From: D2472 sp964444385
Lineage (GTDB): Bacteria > Pseudomonadota > Gammaproteobacteria > Magnimaribacterales > D2472
Direction: 5' to 3'
Length of the DNA stretch: 30,824 bases
Assembly (NCBI GenBank): GCA_964444385.1
Contig: CAYUHD010000009.1
Coordinates: 1 to 30,824, forward strand
Below, one piece after another: positions 6,667 through 13,892 of this stretch. A model generated the notes under the pieces. That model had not been told where the DNA came from and ran no database searches. It worked only from the letters and a program-made list of their open reading frames with translations. The position numbers and the translations under genes are program-made. How positions within the stretch are numbered: the first letter of the stretch is position 1; each line of letters begins with the position of its first letter.

Positions 6667-7590
6667 TTAAATATTTAAAAATTCTAATGTATCTTCACCA
6701 AATTCAGACCACCACTCCATCCCCATAAGATGAATGCGCTCTAAATTTAGATCTGAGGTATCGTCCATTCTTCGATTAACCAATCCTGTTGGAGAATTAA
6801 CTCTAAGATAATTCTGACCTATTAGATTTGCAGCTATTTCATCATACATACTAGATTCAAGCATGATCCCTAAAATATCGTTATTAAACCAACCTAAAGC
6901 CCCCCATTTAGCAGAATGCCTTCCATTAATTTTTCCTATATTAATGCCAGTTCCGATACTTAAAACCTTAATCTTATGACCAGAAAAAATTTTTTTAGCT
7001 TCAGAATATCCTAACAGAGATGGATTATTTGCAACGATGCCTCCATCTATTAACCAAGCACCGTCATCAATCTCTTGTGTAGAGTAATAAATAGGCGCTG
7101 CGCTAGTAGCACATGCTGCACTGACCATTTTTATACCTGGGGAACCATAGGAGCTTAATAAACGAGGTTTCCTATTTTCAACATCATAAGCTAAAACTGC
7201 TACAGGTTTCTTAGCCTCTCCAAGAGATTGATCTGCAAAATAATCTAACAAAACTTCTCGTTTGCCTTTTCCATCATATTTTGGTTTTGTTTGTAAGAAT
7301 GACGCATTATCCCAAAATGTTTTAGACATTGTTTTAGCTAGGTTTTCTTTTGACCAAAAATCTTCTAACTCAAAGCAACTAGCTTTTCGACCGGCAATGT
7401 TTAAAGCATTAATTCCGCCGGCACTTGTGCCAATAAAAAAATCGAAGATATCAAAAATTTTTTTACCTGAAGCAATCTCTAGTCGTTTTAGAAAAACAAC
7501 TGCTGCAAAACCTGGCACACCCCCTCCATCAAAAGATAAAATTAGTTTTGTTTTTTTTGAAGGAGAAAGTAAATTAAAAAAGCGACGCAT
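6667..7590 (-). CDS. Patatin-like phospholipase (307 aa)
   Basis: Lipid acyl hydrolase of the patatin family with a Ser-Asp dyad. The oxyanion-hole loop is DGGGVPG at residues 21-27, the nucleophile is Ser56 in GTSAGG (54-59), and the acid is Asp182 in DGG (182-184). The spacing and 307-residue length fit bacterial and plant patatins. No signal peptide is seen, so it probably acts inside the cell on membrane lipids or is moved by another route. It is the last of three consecutive hydrolase genes, 9 bases downstream of the S1/P1 nuclease. Patatins also serve as CBASS antiphage effectors, but no CD-NTase or other CBASS gene is nearby, so a metabolic role is more likely. No clear ribosome-binding site is seen, which suits translational coupling. 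Confidence 0.9.
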   Translation of the reverse strand: MRRFFNLLSPSKKTKLILSFDGGGVPGFAAVVFLKRLEIASGKKIFDIFDFFIGTSAGGINALNIAGRKASCFELEDFWSKENLAKTMSKTFWDNASFLQTKPKYDGKGKREVLLDYFADQSLGEAKKPVAVLAYDVENRKPRLLSSYGSPGIKMVSAACATSAAPIYYSTQEIDDGAWLIDGGIVANNPSLLGYSEAKKIFSGHKIKVLSIGTGINIGKINGRHSAKWGALGWFNNDILGIMLESSMYDEIAANLIGQNYLRVNSPTGLVNRRMDDTSDLNLERIHLMGMEWWSEFGEDTLEFLNI

Positions 7591-7599
7591 ATTGAGAGA

Positions 7600-8391
7600 T
7601 TAGTTACCTTCTTCAAATATTCTATTTAGGGTTTGGCTGAGACGAATTGCTCCTAATGCGATTCTTTCTTGCACAATATCAAAATGATTTTCCATGTATT
7701 GATTTGTTACTATCTTCAATTCATTGTTCCGATACCCAACCGATTTTTGCATTGCAAGATTTCTGCTTTCTTGAGCCCAAGATTCTATTTCATGAGAATG
7801 ATCATTCTTTGAAAATTCATTTATTTTTTGGGTAACATTAATTAAAAGGTAATTCATACCAAAAAGTGATTCCATGTGCTCTATAATTTGTCCGTCCCAA
7901 ACTTTATGCATGTTGGTTTTACTTCCATCGGAAAATTTAAGCATATGGCTATTACCACCGCGATCTTCTGGAAAACCGACGTGCAGAGGTTGATGGATAT
8001 CTCCCGCAAAATGACCAATAAACCATAAGGCCTCTTCTCTTATGAGAAATGATCGTGACTCATCTTTTAAAATGTCTATTTGATTATAAAAAGAATCAAA
8101 AATACATCCATTTTCTGGGCACTTTGCGTTATATGTATTTTGCTCTGCATCAGGAAGATTAATGTAATGCCAAGATCTCGTATCTTTTCTTTCGCCCTTG
8201 ATCCAATCAGCCCAAAGACATGCTCTGCCAAAAGAGCCATGCTCTTCAATCAGAAGATCTACAGCTTTTACTGCTGAAGGGGTTAATAGCTTATAAGCTT
8301 CATCACAAACCATCTTATGCCCAGTATCCCACCATGCGCTAGAATCCATAGATATGATAAAAAGCAAAGTAAAAAGTATTTTTTTCAACAT
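7600..8391 (-). CDS. S1/P1-family nuclease, exported (263 aa)
   Basis: Zinc-dependent single-strand nuclease and 3'-nucleotidase of the S1/P1 type. The signal peptide ends SSA before Trp20, which becomes the mature N-terminus and supplies zinc ligands, as in the family. The remaining ligands are visible: His25, Asp62, His75 (SWHYIN), His127 and Asp131 in HFAGDIHQPLH, His137, His162 and Asp166 (HKVWDG). The length is normal. The enzyme would act in the periplasm or outside the cell, degrading RNA and single-stranded DNA and releasing nucleosides and phosphate. Its ATG lies 2 bases after the stop codon of the serine hydrolase, so the two are co-transcribed. A role in nucleic-acid or phosphorus scavenging is inferred. 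Confidence 0.93.
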   Translation of the reverse strand: MLKKILFTLLFIISMDSSAWWDTGHKMVCDEAYKLLTPSAVKAVDLLIEEHGSFGRACLWADWIKGERKDTRSWHYINLPDAEQNTYNAKCPENGCIFDSFYNQIDILKDESRSFLIREEALWFIGHFAGDIHQPLHVGFPEDRGGNSHMLKFSDGSKTNMHKVWDGQIIEHMESLFGMNYLLINVTQKINEFSKNDHSHEIESWAQESRNLAMQKSVGYRNNELKIVTNQYMENHFDIVQERIALGAIRLSQTLNRIFEEGN

Positions 8392-8393
8392 GC

Positions 8394-9596
8394 TTATTGA
8401 GATTCAGTAATAGATTTAGCAATGGATCGAAACATAGCAACATGCGCATCTTTTGAGTACTGTATTTCTTGATAAAATTTATAGTTAGAGGAAGTTTTAG
8501 CAATAACAACATTGCTAATTGGATCAATGTAAATATATTGGTTATAAAGACCTGCTGCTAAATAGTCAGAAGAAGGAAAGCCGGGAACCCACCATTGATA
8601 ACCATAACCCCAAGTACTTGAAGAAAGGTCATTTTCACCAGGTAGGAGATGAGGTTCATCTGCTAAATGTGATGCATGCACCCATTGCCCTGGAACAATT
8701 TGTTGATCATTCCATTTCCCATTATTTAAGTACAGCTGACCAAATTTAGCGTAATCACGTAAAGTAGCATTAAGTCCGCCAAGAGCCCAAGCCATGCCTG
8801 TATCATCAACCATATAATAAGCATCATGCTCCATTCCTATTTTGGTCCAAATTTTATCTTCAAGAGTTTTAGCAACTGGCTGGCCAGTCACCTCTTCTAG
8901 CAACATTGCGAGCATCTGAGTGTCAATGCTTACATAATGATTAAAGGTCCCAGGCTCTTTTCCATTTTTTAAATTTTTTGCAAAATCTCTCATTGAAGTG
9001 CCTTGCGCTATAGCTCGAGCAAATTTATTAATATCAGAGTTATAGTCTGTGTAATCTTCATTAAAGATGATACCCGATGACATTTGTAAAAAATCTTTAA
9101 TGGGGACATTTTCGTAACCTGTTCCATTAAAATCTTCCAGATATTTTGTTATCGGATCTTCTAAGCTTTTAATCAACCCATCATGATAGGCTATCCCAAT
9201 GAGTGCTGAAAGGAATGATTTTGCAACTGACCAGGAAATATGAGGCTGATCTTTTGAATTACCTTGCCAATAGTTTTCATAGATCAAGACCCCTTCATGA
9301 AGGACAATCAATCCATCTGACTTAAAGTAATCTAATGCCTCAGCAAGGTTGTGTTCCTTTCCCTCCATTTCATAAAATTCAGGAAGCTCAAAGAGTTTTG
9401 TTTTAAAAATATGAGGTCTGTCTGAAGCTTTTATTGGTGTAGTTGGAAAGACCTTATTCATATTCATAAAATTGTCGACAATCTTATCTTCATCGAATAA
9501 ATGGACAACGTTATATACCCTAATAGCTTTAGGTATGTAAATCACAGCAGCAAAAAAAATAGCTACAAAAATTCCAATTAAGATCTTTTTAAGCAT
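8394..9596 (-). CDS. Membrane-anchored serine hydrolase of the class C beta-lactamase fold (400 aa)
   Basis: Beta-lactamase-related hydrolase (COG1680 type). An N-terminal transmembrane anchor (residues 5-21) is not followed by a clear cleavage site, so the enzyme is probably tethered and faces the periplasm. The catalytic SxxK is Ser123-Val-Ala-Lys126 and the second motif is Tyr221-Val-Ser223. WGYGYQWWVP near residue 345 is the usual segment before the last strands. Such proteins act as esterases, peptidases or carboxypeptidases; resistance to beta-lactams is not implied. It lies 10 bases after the SDR gene and 2 bases before the nuclease gene, in one operon. The substrate is unknown. Confidence 0.88.
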   Translation of the reverse strand: MLKKILIGIFVAIFFAAVIYIPKAIRVYNVVHLFDEDKIVDNFMNMNKVFPTTPIKASDRPHIFKTKLFELPEFYEMEGKEHNLAEALDYFKSDGLIVLHEGVLIYENYWQGNSKDQPHISWSVAKSFLSALIGIAYHDGLIKSLEDPITKYLEDFNGTGYENVPIKDFLQMSSGIIFNEDYTDYNSDINKFARAIAQGTSMRDFAKNLKNGKEPGTFNHYVSIDTQMLAMLLEEVTGQPVAKTLEDKIWTKIGMEHDAYYMVDDTGMAWALGGLNATLRDYAKFGQLYLNNGKWNDQQIVPGQWVHASHLADEPHLLPGENDLSSSTWGYGYQWWVPGFPSSDYLAAGLYNQYIYIDPISNVVIAKTSSNYKFYQEIQYSKDAHVAMFRSIAKSITESQ

Positions 9597-9606
9597 CTCT
9601 TACACC

Positions 9607-10452
9607 CTACTGAAACATTGCTTGATCAAAGGCTTGAAGATATTCACTTGAAATCTCTTCCAATTGACGCTTATACCCTTTATGTGTAAATATATAAAAG
9701 TCTTTGTTTTGAATTCCAGCAAAAATAGCTTGCGCAGCCTCCAATGGAGATATGGGATATGTATTTTGAGCATCTTCAGCAGCCACTTCAAGAAGAGCTT
9801 TTGGGTCTCTATCTGAATCCTGTGGTTCTTGCTCAATCTCTTGATTGGAAGAGCTCTCAAATGTGCTATTCACAATATTGGTTGTCACTTCTCCAGGACA
9901 GACAATGCTCACATCAACATTTGAGCTAGCTAATTCAGTTCTAAGAGAAGTCATTAAACCTCTGATACCAAATTTAGAGGCTGAATAAAGTCCCAACATT
10001 GGGTATGCAATAAAACCTGATGTAGAACACGTGGCAATAATATGTGATTCTTCTCCAGAGGATTGCATTTTTGATAAAAAAGCATGTACACCATTAAAAC
10101 AACCTCCTAAATTTATATTGATTAACCAATCAAACATATCTCGATTTACTTGACTTAGCGGAGCAGGACCTAGAACGCCTGCATTATTAAAAAGAAGATT
10201 GCAATTTTGAAAAGTTTCAAAAGTTTGACTTGCAAGATTTTCAACCTCATTGAGGTTACTAACATCTGTCAATCTTGCTATTGCTTCAACTCCTCTACTT
10301 TTCACTATCTCAAGGGTTTTATTAAGCCCAGCCTCATCCACATCTGCTAAAACTAGGCGCATTTTTTTATCAGCTGCAACTTCAGCAATACCGCGACCAA
10401 TACCGCTCCCTGCCCCTGTGATTACAGCGACTTTATTTTCAAAATTTTTCAT
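9607..10452 (-). CDS. Short-chain dehydrogenase/reductase (281 aa)
   Basis: Classical SDR oxidoreductase. The cofactor motif TGAGSGIG is at residues 12-19, with Asp37 (LADVD) at the end of strand 2, which favours NAD(H). NNAG is at 89-92. The catalytic Ser is Ser143 or Ser145, with Tyr156 and Lys160 in YSASK. The length is slightly above the usual 250 because of an acidic, Gln/Glu-rich insert after residue 215 (QEIEQEPQDSDRDP). It is cytoplasmic and interconverts an alcohol and a carbonyl; the substrate is not deducible. It is separated by 51 bases from the YeiH-type gene upstream and by 10 bases from the serine hydrolase downstream. Confidence 0.9.
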   Translation of the reverse strand: MKNFENKVAVITGAGSGIGRGIAEVAADKKMRLVLADVDEAGLNKTLEIVKSRGVEAIARLTDVSNLNEVENLASQTFETFQNCNLLFNNAGVLGPAPLSQVNRDMFDWLININLGGCFNGVHAFLSKMQSSGEESHIIATCSTSGFIAYPMLGLYSASKFGIRGLMTSLRTELASSNVDVSIVCPGEVTTNIVNSTFESSSNQEIEQEPQDSDRDPKALLEVAAEDAQNTYPISPLEAAQAIFAGIQNKDFYIFTHKGYKRQLEEISSEYLQAFDQAMFQ

Positions 10453-10503
10453 CTATTCCCTTTGTTGAACTCATTATCAAAGATTATCTTAACTCAATTA
10501 AAA

Positions 10504-11442
10504 TTAAAAATATTTGACCAAAAAATATGCTACTGGAATAACAGCAGCCCATAACACCATAGCTAAAATTAATGGTTTACCACTTATTGATTTTAGTTCG
10601 GTAGAATCAAACTGGCTGCCAATACATAGTAATCCAAACATGAGAAAACCGTGGCTAAGTATCTGAAGAATATTTAAAGCTGCCTCATTAAAATTTAAAA
10701 CAGTGTTAGCAACAATTGCTAAAAAAAAGAATATTATAAAACGAGGAAATTTTGTTGCTTGGGCTTGATTATTAAAAATCCAATTTGCTAACAAAATTAA
10801 TGGTATCAACCAAATTGTTCTTCCTAATTTCAATGTAGCGGCAACTTGAGCTGATTCATTGCTATAAATTAATGCAGAACCAATGACTGAACTTGTATCA
10901 TGAATTGCCAAAGCAGACCAAGCGCCAAACTCAAAATTGCTCATTTCTAAATAATGGCCCGCAATGGGGAAAAGAATTATTGCTAGAGCATTTAATAAAA
11001 AAACAATGGTCATTGCTATCAGCAACTCTTGTGACTTAGCTTTAATAATTGGAGCAACTGCTGCCATAGCAGTTCCGCCGCATATGGCAGCCCCTGATGA
11101 AAGTAAAAAAGCCAAACGCCTTTGAATTCCAAGAATTTTTCCAAGGAGCAATCCTGCAAAAAAAGAAGCAATTACAAATAACGAAATCCAAGGTAGGTAT
11201 TCGGAGCTTACGTTCAAGGCATATGGCAAACTAATTGTTGCACCTATAAGCACGATGCCAATCTGCAATGGGGTTGTTCCGATGCGTCGAGAAAAGAAAG
11301 TTTTAGAGGGTTTTAAAAAAAAAGTAAAAATGATTCCTAGGAATATAGACAGAGCTGCGTTACCAACAAAGATAGCAATTAAGACAAGCAAAGCAAATGT
11401 GAAATAAAGCAATTTAAGGTTCCTAAATATGTTTTCCCGCAT
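10504..11442 (-). CDS. YeiH-family putative anion/sulfate exporter (UPF0324)
   Basis: Polytopic inner-membrane protein of about ten segments, of the YeiH/UPF0324 family. Recognisable family blocks are RRIGTTPLQIGIVLIGATISL, the GLLLGKILG segment, LLSSGAAICGGTAMAAVAP, and AIHDTSSVIGSA. Members are annotated as putative sulfate or organosulfonate exporters, mostly by association, so the substrate is uncertain. The frame is open to 11490, but that start would overlap the upstream CxxC protein gene by 68 bases. The internal ATG at 11442 (MRENIFRNLK) leaves only a 20-base overlap and puts the first membrane helix near the N-terminus, so I prefer it. Neither start has a strong ribosome-binding site. 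Confidence 0.85.
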   Translation of the reverse strand: MRENIFRNLKLLYFTFALLVLIAIFVGNAALSIFLGIIFTFFLKPSKTFFSRRIGTTPLQIGIVLIGATISLPYALNVSSEYLPWISLFVIASFFAGLLLGKILGIQRRLAFLLSSGAAICGGTAMAAVAPIIKAKSQELLIAMTIVFLLNALAIILFPIAGHYLEMSNFEFGAWSALAIHDTSSVIGSALIYSNESAQVAATLKLGRTIWLIPLILLANWIFNNQAQATKFPRFIIFFFLAIVANTVLNFNEAALNILQILSHGFLMFGLLCIGSQFDSTELKSISGKPLILAMVLWAAVIPVAYFLVKYF

Positions 11443-12013
11443 TCCAAGAAATGCCTTTAAGCAAATCTTCTCCTGAGCCTTTAGCTTCATCTTCTAATGA
11501 AGTTCCCATAACATCATTCCATCGATTGAGATAACCAAATAATGCTATTACACCCATGATTTCAATAATGTCATCATCAGACCAATTAAGCTGCAATTGT
11601 TTTTCTGTATCTTCGCTCACATTCACAGGAATTATACTTGCTTCTTGTGCAAATCTTAATGCCGCTTTCTCTGCATCACTAAAACAGTCATGATTCTCAA
11701 AATCCCACACATGCTCAAGTCTTGAGGAGGAAGAACCATAGCGCTCTGCAGCTCTAATGGTGTGCGCTTGGCAATATCTACACCCAGCTGTATTACTGCT
11801 AACAAAAGCAATTAAACGTTTAAATTCAGAAGTTAATTCACCATGATTCTCCATTACAGCCATATTGAGCTGAACAAATGCTTTTGCAATAGCTGGTCTT
11901 CTTTGCATGGTTAGAACTGAGTTAGGGCAAAATCCCAATGTTTCATTAAAAAAATCAACAAGCTCTTGTGCTTGAGGATCAGTAATATTTTTCAATGGAT
12001 CTACTAATGGCAT
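11423..12013 (-). CDS. Carboxymuconolactone-decarboxylase / AhpD-like protein (196 aa)
   Basis: Alkylhydroperoxidase-like protein of the CMD domain superfamily, close to the 'peroxidase-related enzyme' group. The redox motif is C78-R-Y-C81-Q-A-H84, matching the AhpD CxxCxxxH arrangement. The flanking helices (EFKRLIAFVSSNTAG before it, and SDAEKAALRFA and DDDIIEIMGVIALFGYLNR after) are typical of the superfamily. It is cytoplasmic and probably a thiol-based peroxidase or disulfide reductase. It is the first gene of the minus-strand run down to 6079. It is divergent from metB, whose riboswitch leader fills the intervening 211 bases. Its last 20 bases overlap the next gene, suggesting coupling. 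Confidence 0.88.
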   Translation of the reverse strand: MPLVDPLKNITDPQAQELVDFFNETLGFCPNSVLTMQRRPAIAKAFVQLNMAVMENHGELTSEFKRLIAFVSSNTAGCRYCQAHTIRAAERYGSSSSRLEHVWDFENHDCFSDAEKAALRFAQEASIIPVNVSEDTEKQLQLNWSDDDIIEIMGVIALFGYLNRWNDVMGTSLEDEAKGSGEDLLKGISWNAGKHI

Positions 12014-12093
12014 GGATAGACTGTATCATAATTTTTTTAATGGCCAACAAGGTAAAATACTTGCATGAAAAATTATTTCTACTAAACTTATAC

Positions 12094-12148
12094 TCTGCAC
12101 CGATTTGAATTCAGCTTGCGGGTGCTTTATAAATTCAGCTAAATAGAA
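12094..12148 (+). ncRNA. SAM-II riboswitch (S-adenosylmethionine sensor) in the metB leader
   Basis: The leader carries the conserved parts of SAM-II in order. P1 is GCACC at 12097-12101 with GGTGC at 12121-12125. GATTT follows P1 at 12102-12106, and TTGC is at 12116-12119. An A/T-rich connector leads to GCTAAA at 12138-12143. The pseudoknot can form as in the known structure: GC of TTGC with GC of GCTAAA, flanked by TTC (12110-12112) with GAA (12146-12148). I compared this with the SAM-II metX aptamer from memory; the arrangement and spacing agree. Its position before a cystathionine gamma-synthase gene is what SAM control would require. Confidence 0.85.
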
Positions 12149-12153
12149 GTAAG

Positions 12154-12187
12154 AAACCTATCTAGCAAAGCGGATGGGTTTTTTTTT
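12154..12187 (+). terminator. Intrinsic terminator in the metB leader, between riboswitch and gene
   Basis: AAACCTATC at 12154-12162 pairs with GATGGGTTT at 12173-12181 (9 bp, one G-U) around a 10-nt loop. Nine T's run from 12179 to 12187. It starts 6 bases after the riboswitch and lies before the coding sequence, so it is an attenuator. Its right arm is also the left arm of a second hairpin (12174-12197), so the two are mutually exclusive. Confidence 0.75.
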
Positions 12188-12216
12188 GCCTACCCATTTT
12201 TAAAACGGCTGGAGGA
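12174..12216 (+). ncRNA. Second pseudoknot-capable element over the metB ribosome-binding site, SAM-V-like
   Basis: ATGGGT (12174-12179) pairs with ACCCAT (12192-12197) around the loop TTTTTTTTGCCT. The loop's GCC (12188-12190) can pair with GGC (12207-12209). Continuing that helix opposes the U-run to T-GGAGG-A (12210-12216), placing the Shine-Dalgarno GGAGG inside the pseudoknot. The UUGCC/GGCU junction mimics the SAM-II pocket, including the U-U opposition. SAM-V shares that pocket and is known in tandem after SAM-II in marine bacteria. I could not compare it with the SAM-V consensus directly. Confidence 0.45.
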
Positions 12217-12224
12217 TAAATTCT

Positions 12225-13376
12225 ATGAAAAAGAAGCTTAACAAAGAAACAATTGCTGCAAGAGCAGGCATTGATACAGATAAACAGCATAAAGCAGTTG
12301 TGGCCCCTCTTTATTTATCAACGAATTATGTATTTGAAGAGGTTGGAAAAAATCAACCATATGAATATACAAGAGAGGGCAATCCTACGCGAAATCATTT
12401 AATAGAGGCTCTATCAGAATTGGAAGGAGGTGTAGGTGGAGAAATAACTAGCTCAGGAATGTCTGCTATTGCATTAGTTAGCAATATACTCGAACTTAAA
12501 AGTAAAGTTATTCTTCCTCATGATTGTTATGGAGGTACATTCAGACTATTTTCTTCTTTAGCTAAGAAAGGGATTCTCGAGGTGCATTTTTTTAATCAAG
12601 GAGAAGCGTCTTTTGTAGATAAAACTATTCAAGAAATAAACCCTGATTTAGTTTGGATTGAAACTCCGTCAAATCCCTTGTTGCAAGTTGTAGACATAGA
12701 AAAAATTGCTGATAAAGCCAAGGCTAATAACTCTTTAGTTGCTGTAGACAATACCTTCTTGTCTCCAGCACTACAAAACCCACTGTTACTTGGAGCAGAT
12801 ATTGTTGTGCATTCAACAACAAAATATATAAACGGTCATTCTGATCTTGTCGGGGGAGCTGCCATAACAAAAGATGAAGAAATTCTTACAAAGTTAAAGT
12901 TTTGGTCTAATAATTTAGGTATTAGCGGAGCTCCATTTGATAGCTATCTTACCTTGCGTGGTCTCAGAACCCTCGGGATAAGAATGGAAAAACATGAAAA
13001 AAATGCGTCAGCGATTGTAGAGCTTTTATCAAATAATTCTAATGTGGAATCAGTCTATTATCCTGGATTATCTCTTCATCCCTCACACGAAATTGCTAAA
13101 AAACAACAAAGTGGTTTTGGTGGAATGTTAAGTTTTATTCTTAAAGGTGGATTAGCATCGGTGAAGAAATTTGTGAAAGAAGTTGAAATTCTATCTTTTG
13201 CTGAGTCACTTGGTGGGTTTGAGAGCCTTGTCACGCATCCCTACACCATGTCACATGCTGCGCTATCACCAGAAGAAAAAAAAGAAATTGGAATCCCAGA
13301 AGGTTTGATTAGAATTTCTGCTGGTCTTGAAAATACTGATGATCTTATAGAAGCGTTTAAGTCTGCATTAGATTAA
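12225..13376 (+). CDS. metB: Cystathionine gamma-synthase
   Basis: PLP-dependent enzyme of methionine synthesis that joins an activated homoserine (O-succinyl or O-acetyl) with cysteine to give cystathionine. It follows E. coli MetB closely through its whole length (383 versus 386 residues). Shared blocks include the YxREGNPTR motif near residue 48, PHDCYGGTFRLF (98-109), ETPSNPLL (146-153), VDNTFLSPALQNPL, the PLP lysine Lys200 in HSTTKYINGHSDLVGG, and AESLGGFESL near the C-terminus. This favours MetB over the homologous lyase MetC, although some members do both. It is cytoplasmic. GGAGG at 12211-12215 lies 9 bases before the ATG. The leader holds a SAM-II riboswitch, an intrinsic terminator and a possible second SAM-sensing element, so expression should fall when SAM is abundant. 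Confidence 0.93.
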   Translation: MKKKLNKETIAARAGIDTDKQHKAVVAPLYLSTNYVFEEVGKNQPYEYTREGNPTRNHLIEALSELEGGVGGEITSSGMSAIALVSNILELKSKVILPHDCYGGTFRLFSSLAKKGILEVHFFNQGEASFVDKTIQEINPDLVWIETPSNPLLQVVDIEKIADKAKANNSLVAVDNTFLSPALQNPLLLGADIVVHSTTKYINGHSDLVGGAAITKDEEILTKLKFWSNNLGISGAPFDSYLTLRGLRTLGIRMEKHEKNASAIVELLSNNSNVESVYYPGLSLHPSHEIAKKQQSGFGGMLSFILKGGLASVKKFVKEVEILSFAESLGGFESLVTHPYTMSHAALSPEEKKEIGIPEGLIRISAGLENTDDLIEAFKSALD

Positions 13377-13380
13377 AACG

Positions 13381-13680
13381 TTAATCAGATTTATCATTAA
13401 GTTTTTTTTTCTCTACTTCGATAATTTCATTATCAATGCAATCAAAGTAATCAGTCTGTTCAGTTGGGTGTCCCTCATTGAAAACAGTTCCTTTATCCTT
13501 TCCTTTTCGAATCGGAGGACCAGCAGGAGACATTCCCAAGCATGATGTCATCGCCGTCCCCATGTACCCCTCGACGCCAAATTGAACATATGGATTTCGC
13601 GCTTCTTCAAGTGGATTTACTTCTTTAACCTGGCATGCCCCAAGTAGAGTCAATACAAAAAAAGATAAAATTTTGATCAT
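13381..13680 (-). CDS. Small lipoprotein of unknown function (99 aa)
   Basis: I do not recognise the family. The frame is open from ATG 13695, but the internal ATG at 13680 starts a clean lipoprotein signal (MIKILSFFVLTLLGAC), so I chose it. Neither start has a clear ribosome-binding site. The mature protein begins at the lipidated Cys and is about 85 residues, polar, with two further Cys (TSCLGM and DYFDCID) that could form a disulfide. It ends in a highly charged tail (EVEKKKLNDKSD). The QVKE start after Cys, without Asp at +2, suits outer-membrane sorting. It is convergent with metB, with only 4 bases between the stop codons and no terminator visible. Confidence 0.7.
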   Translation of the reverse strand: MIKILSFFVLTLLGACQVKEVNPLEEARNPYVQFGVEGYMGTAMTSCLGMSPAGPPIRKGKDKGTVFNEGHPTEQTDYFDCIDNEIIEVEKKKLNDKSD

Positions 13681-13892
13681 TAATGAACAATGCATGTTTT
13701 ATTTTAAATGAAAACTTACCCTCAGATCTTATAACATAGTTAATTTCTAACTAAAAGTAAAAAAGGTACAAAAAGTTTTTACGAAAATAAGTTGCATTTT
13801 ATCTATTAAATAGTTATTGTAAATTCATTGATTCCTATAAGTAAAGGATTTTTCCTGTACCTTATAATTAATTTGGAGGGGAGCCAAATTAT

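Noticed and set aside
6667..7590. Patatin as a CapV-like effector of a CBASS antiphage system
   Set aside because: No CD-NTase, Cap2/Cap3 or other defence gene is adjacent. The neighbours are an exported nuclease and a serine hydrolase in the same operon.
8394..9596. Antibiotic-resistance beta-lactamase
   Set aside because: Only the general SxxK and YxS fold motifs are present, with a membrane anchor and an operon of metabolic hydrolases. Such proteins are usually esterases or peptidases.
12089..12094. TATACT as the -10 box for metB
   Set aside because: Transcription would start inside the riboswitch P1 stem. A weaker pair (TTGCAT 12061-12066, TAAACT 12083-12088) fits the leader better but is too weak to list.
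13863..13868. TATAAT as the -10 box of the oxidoreductase operon
   Set aside because: The transcript would begin at the Shine-Dalgarno itself, and no -35 is found 16-18 bases upstream.
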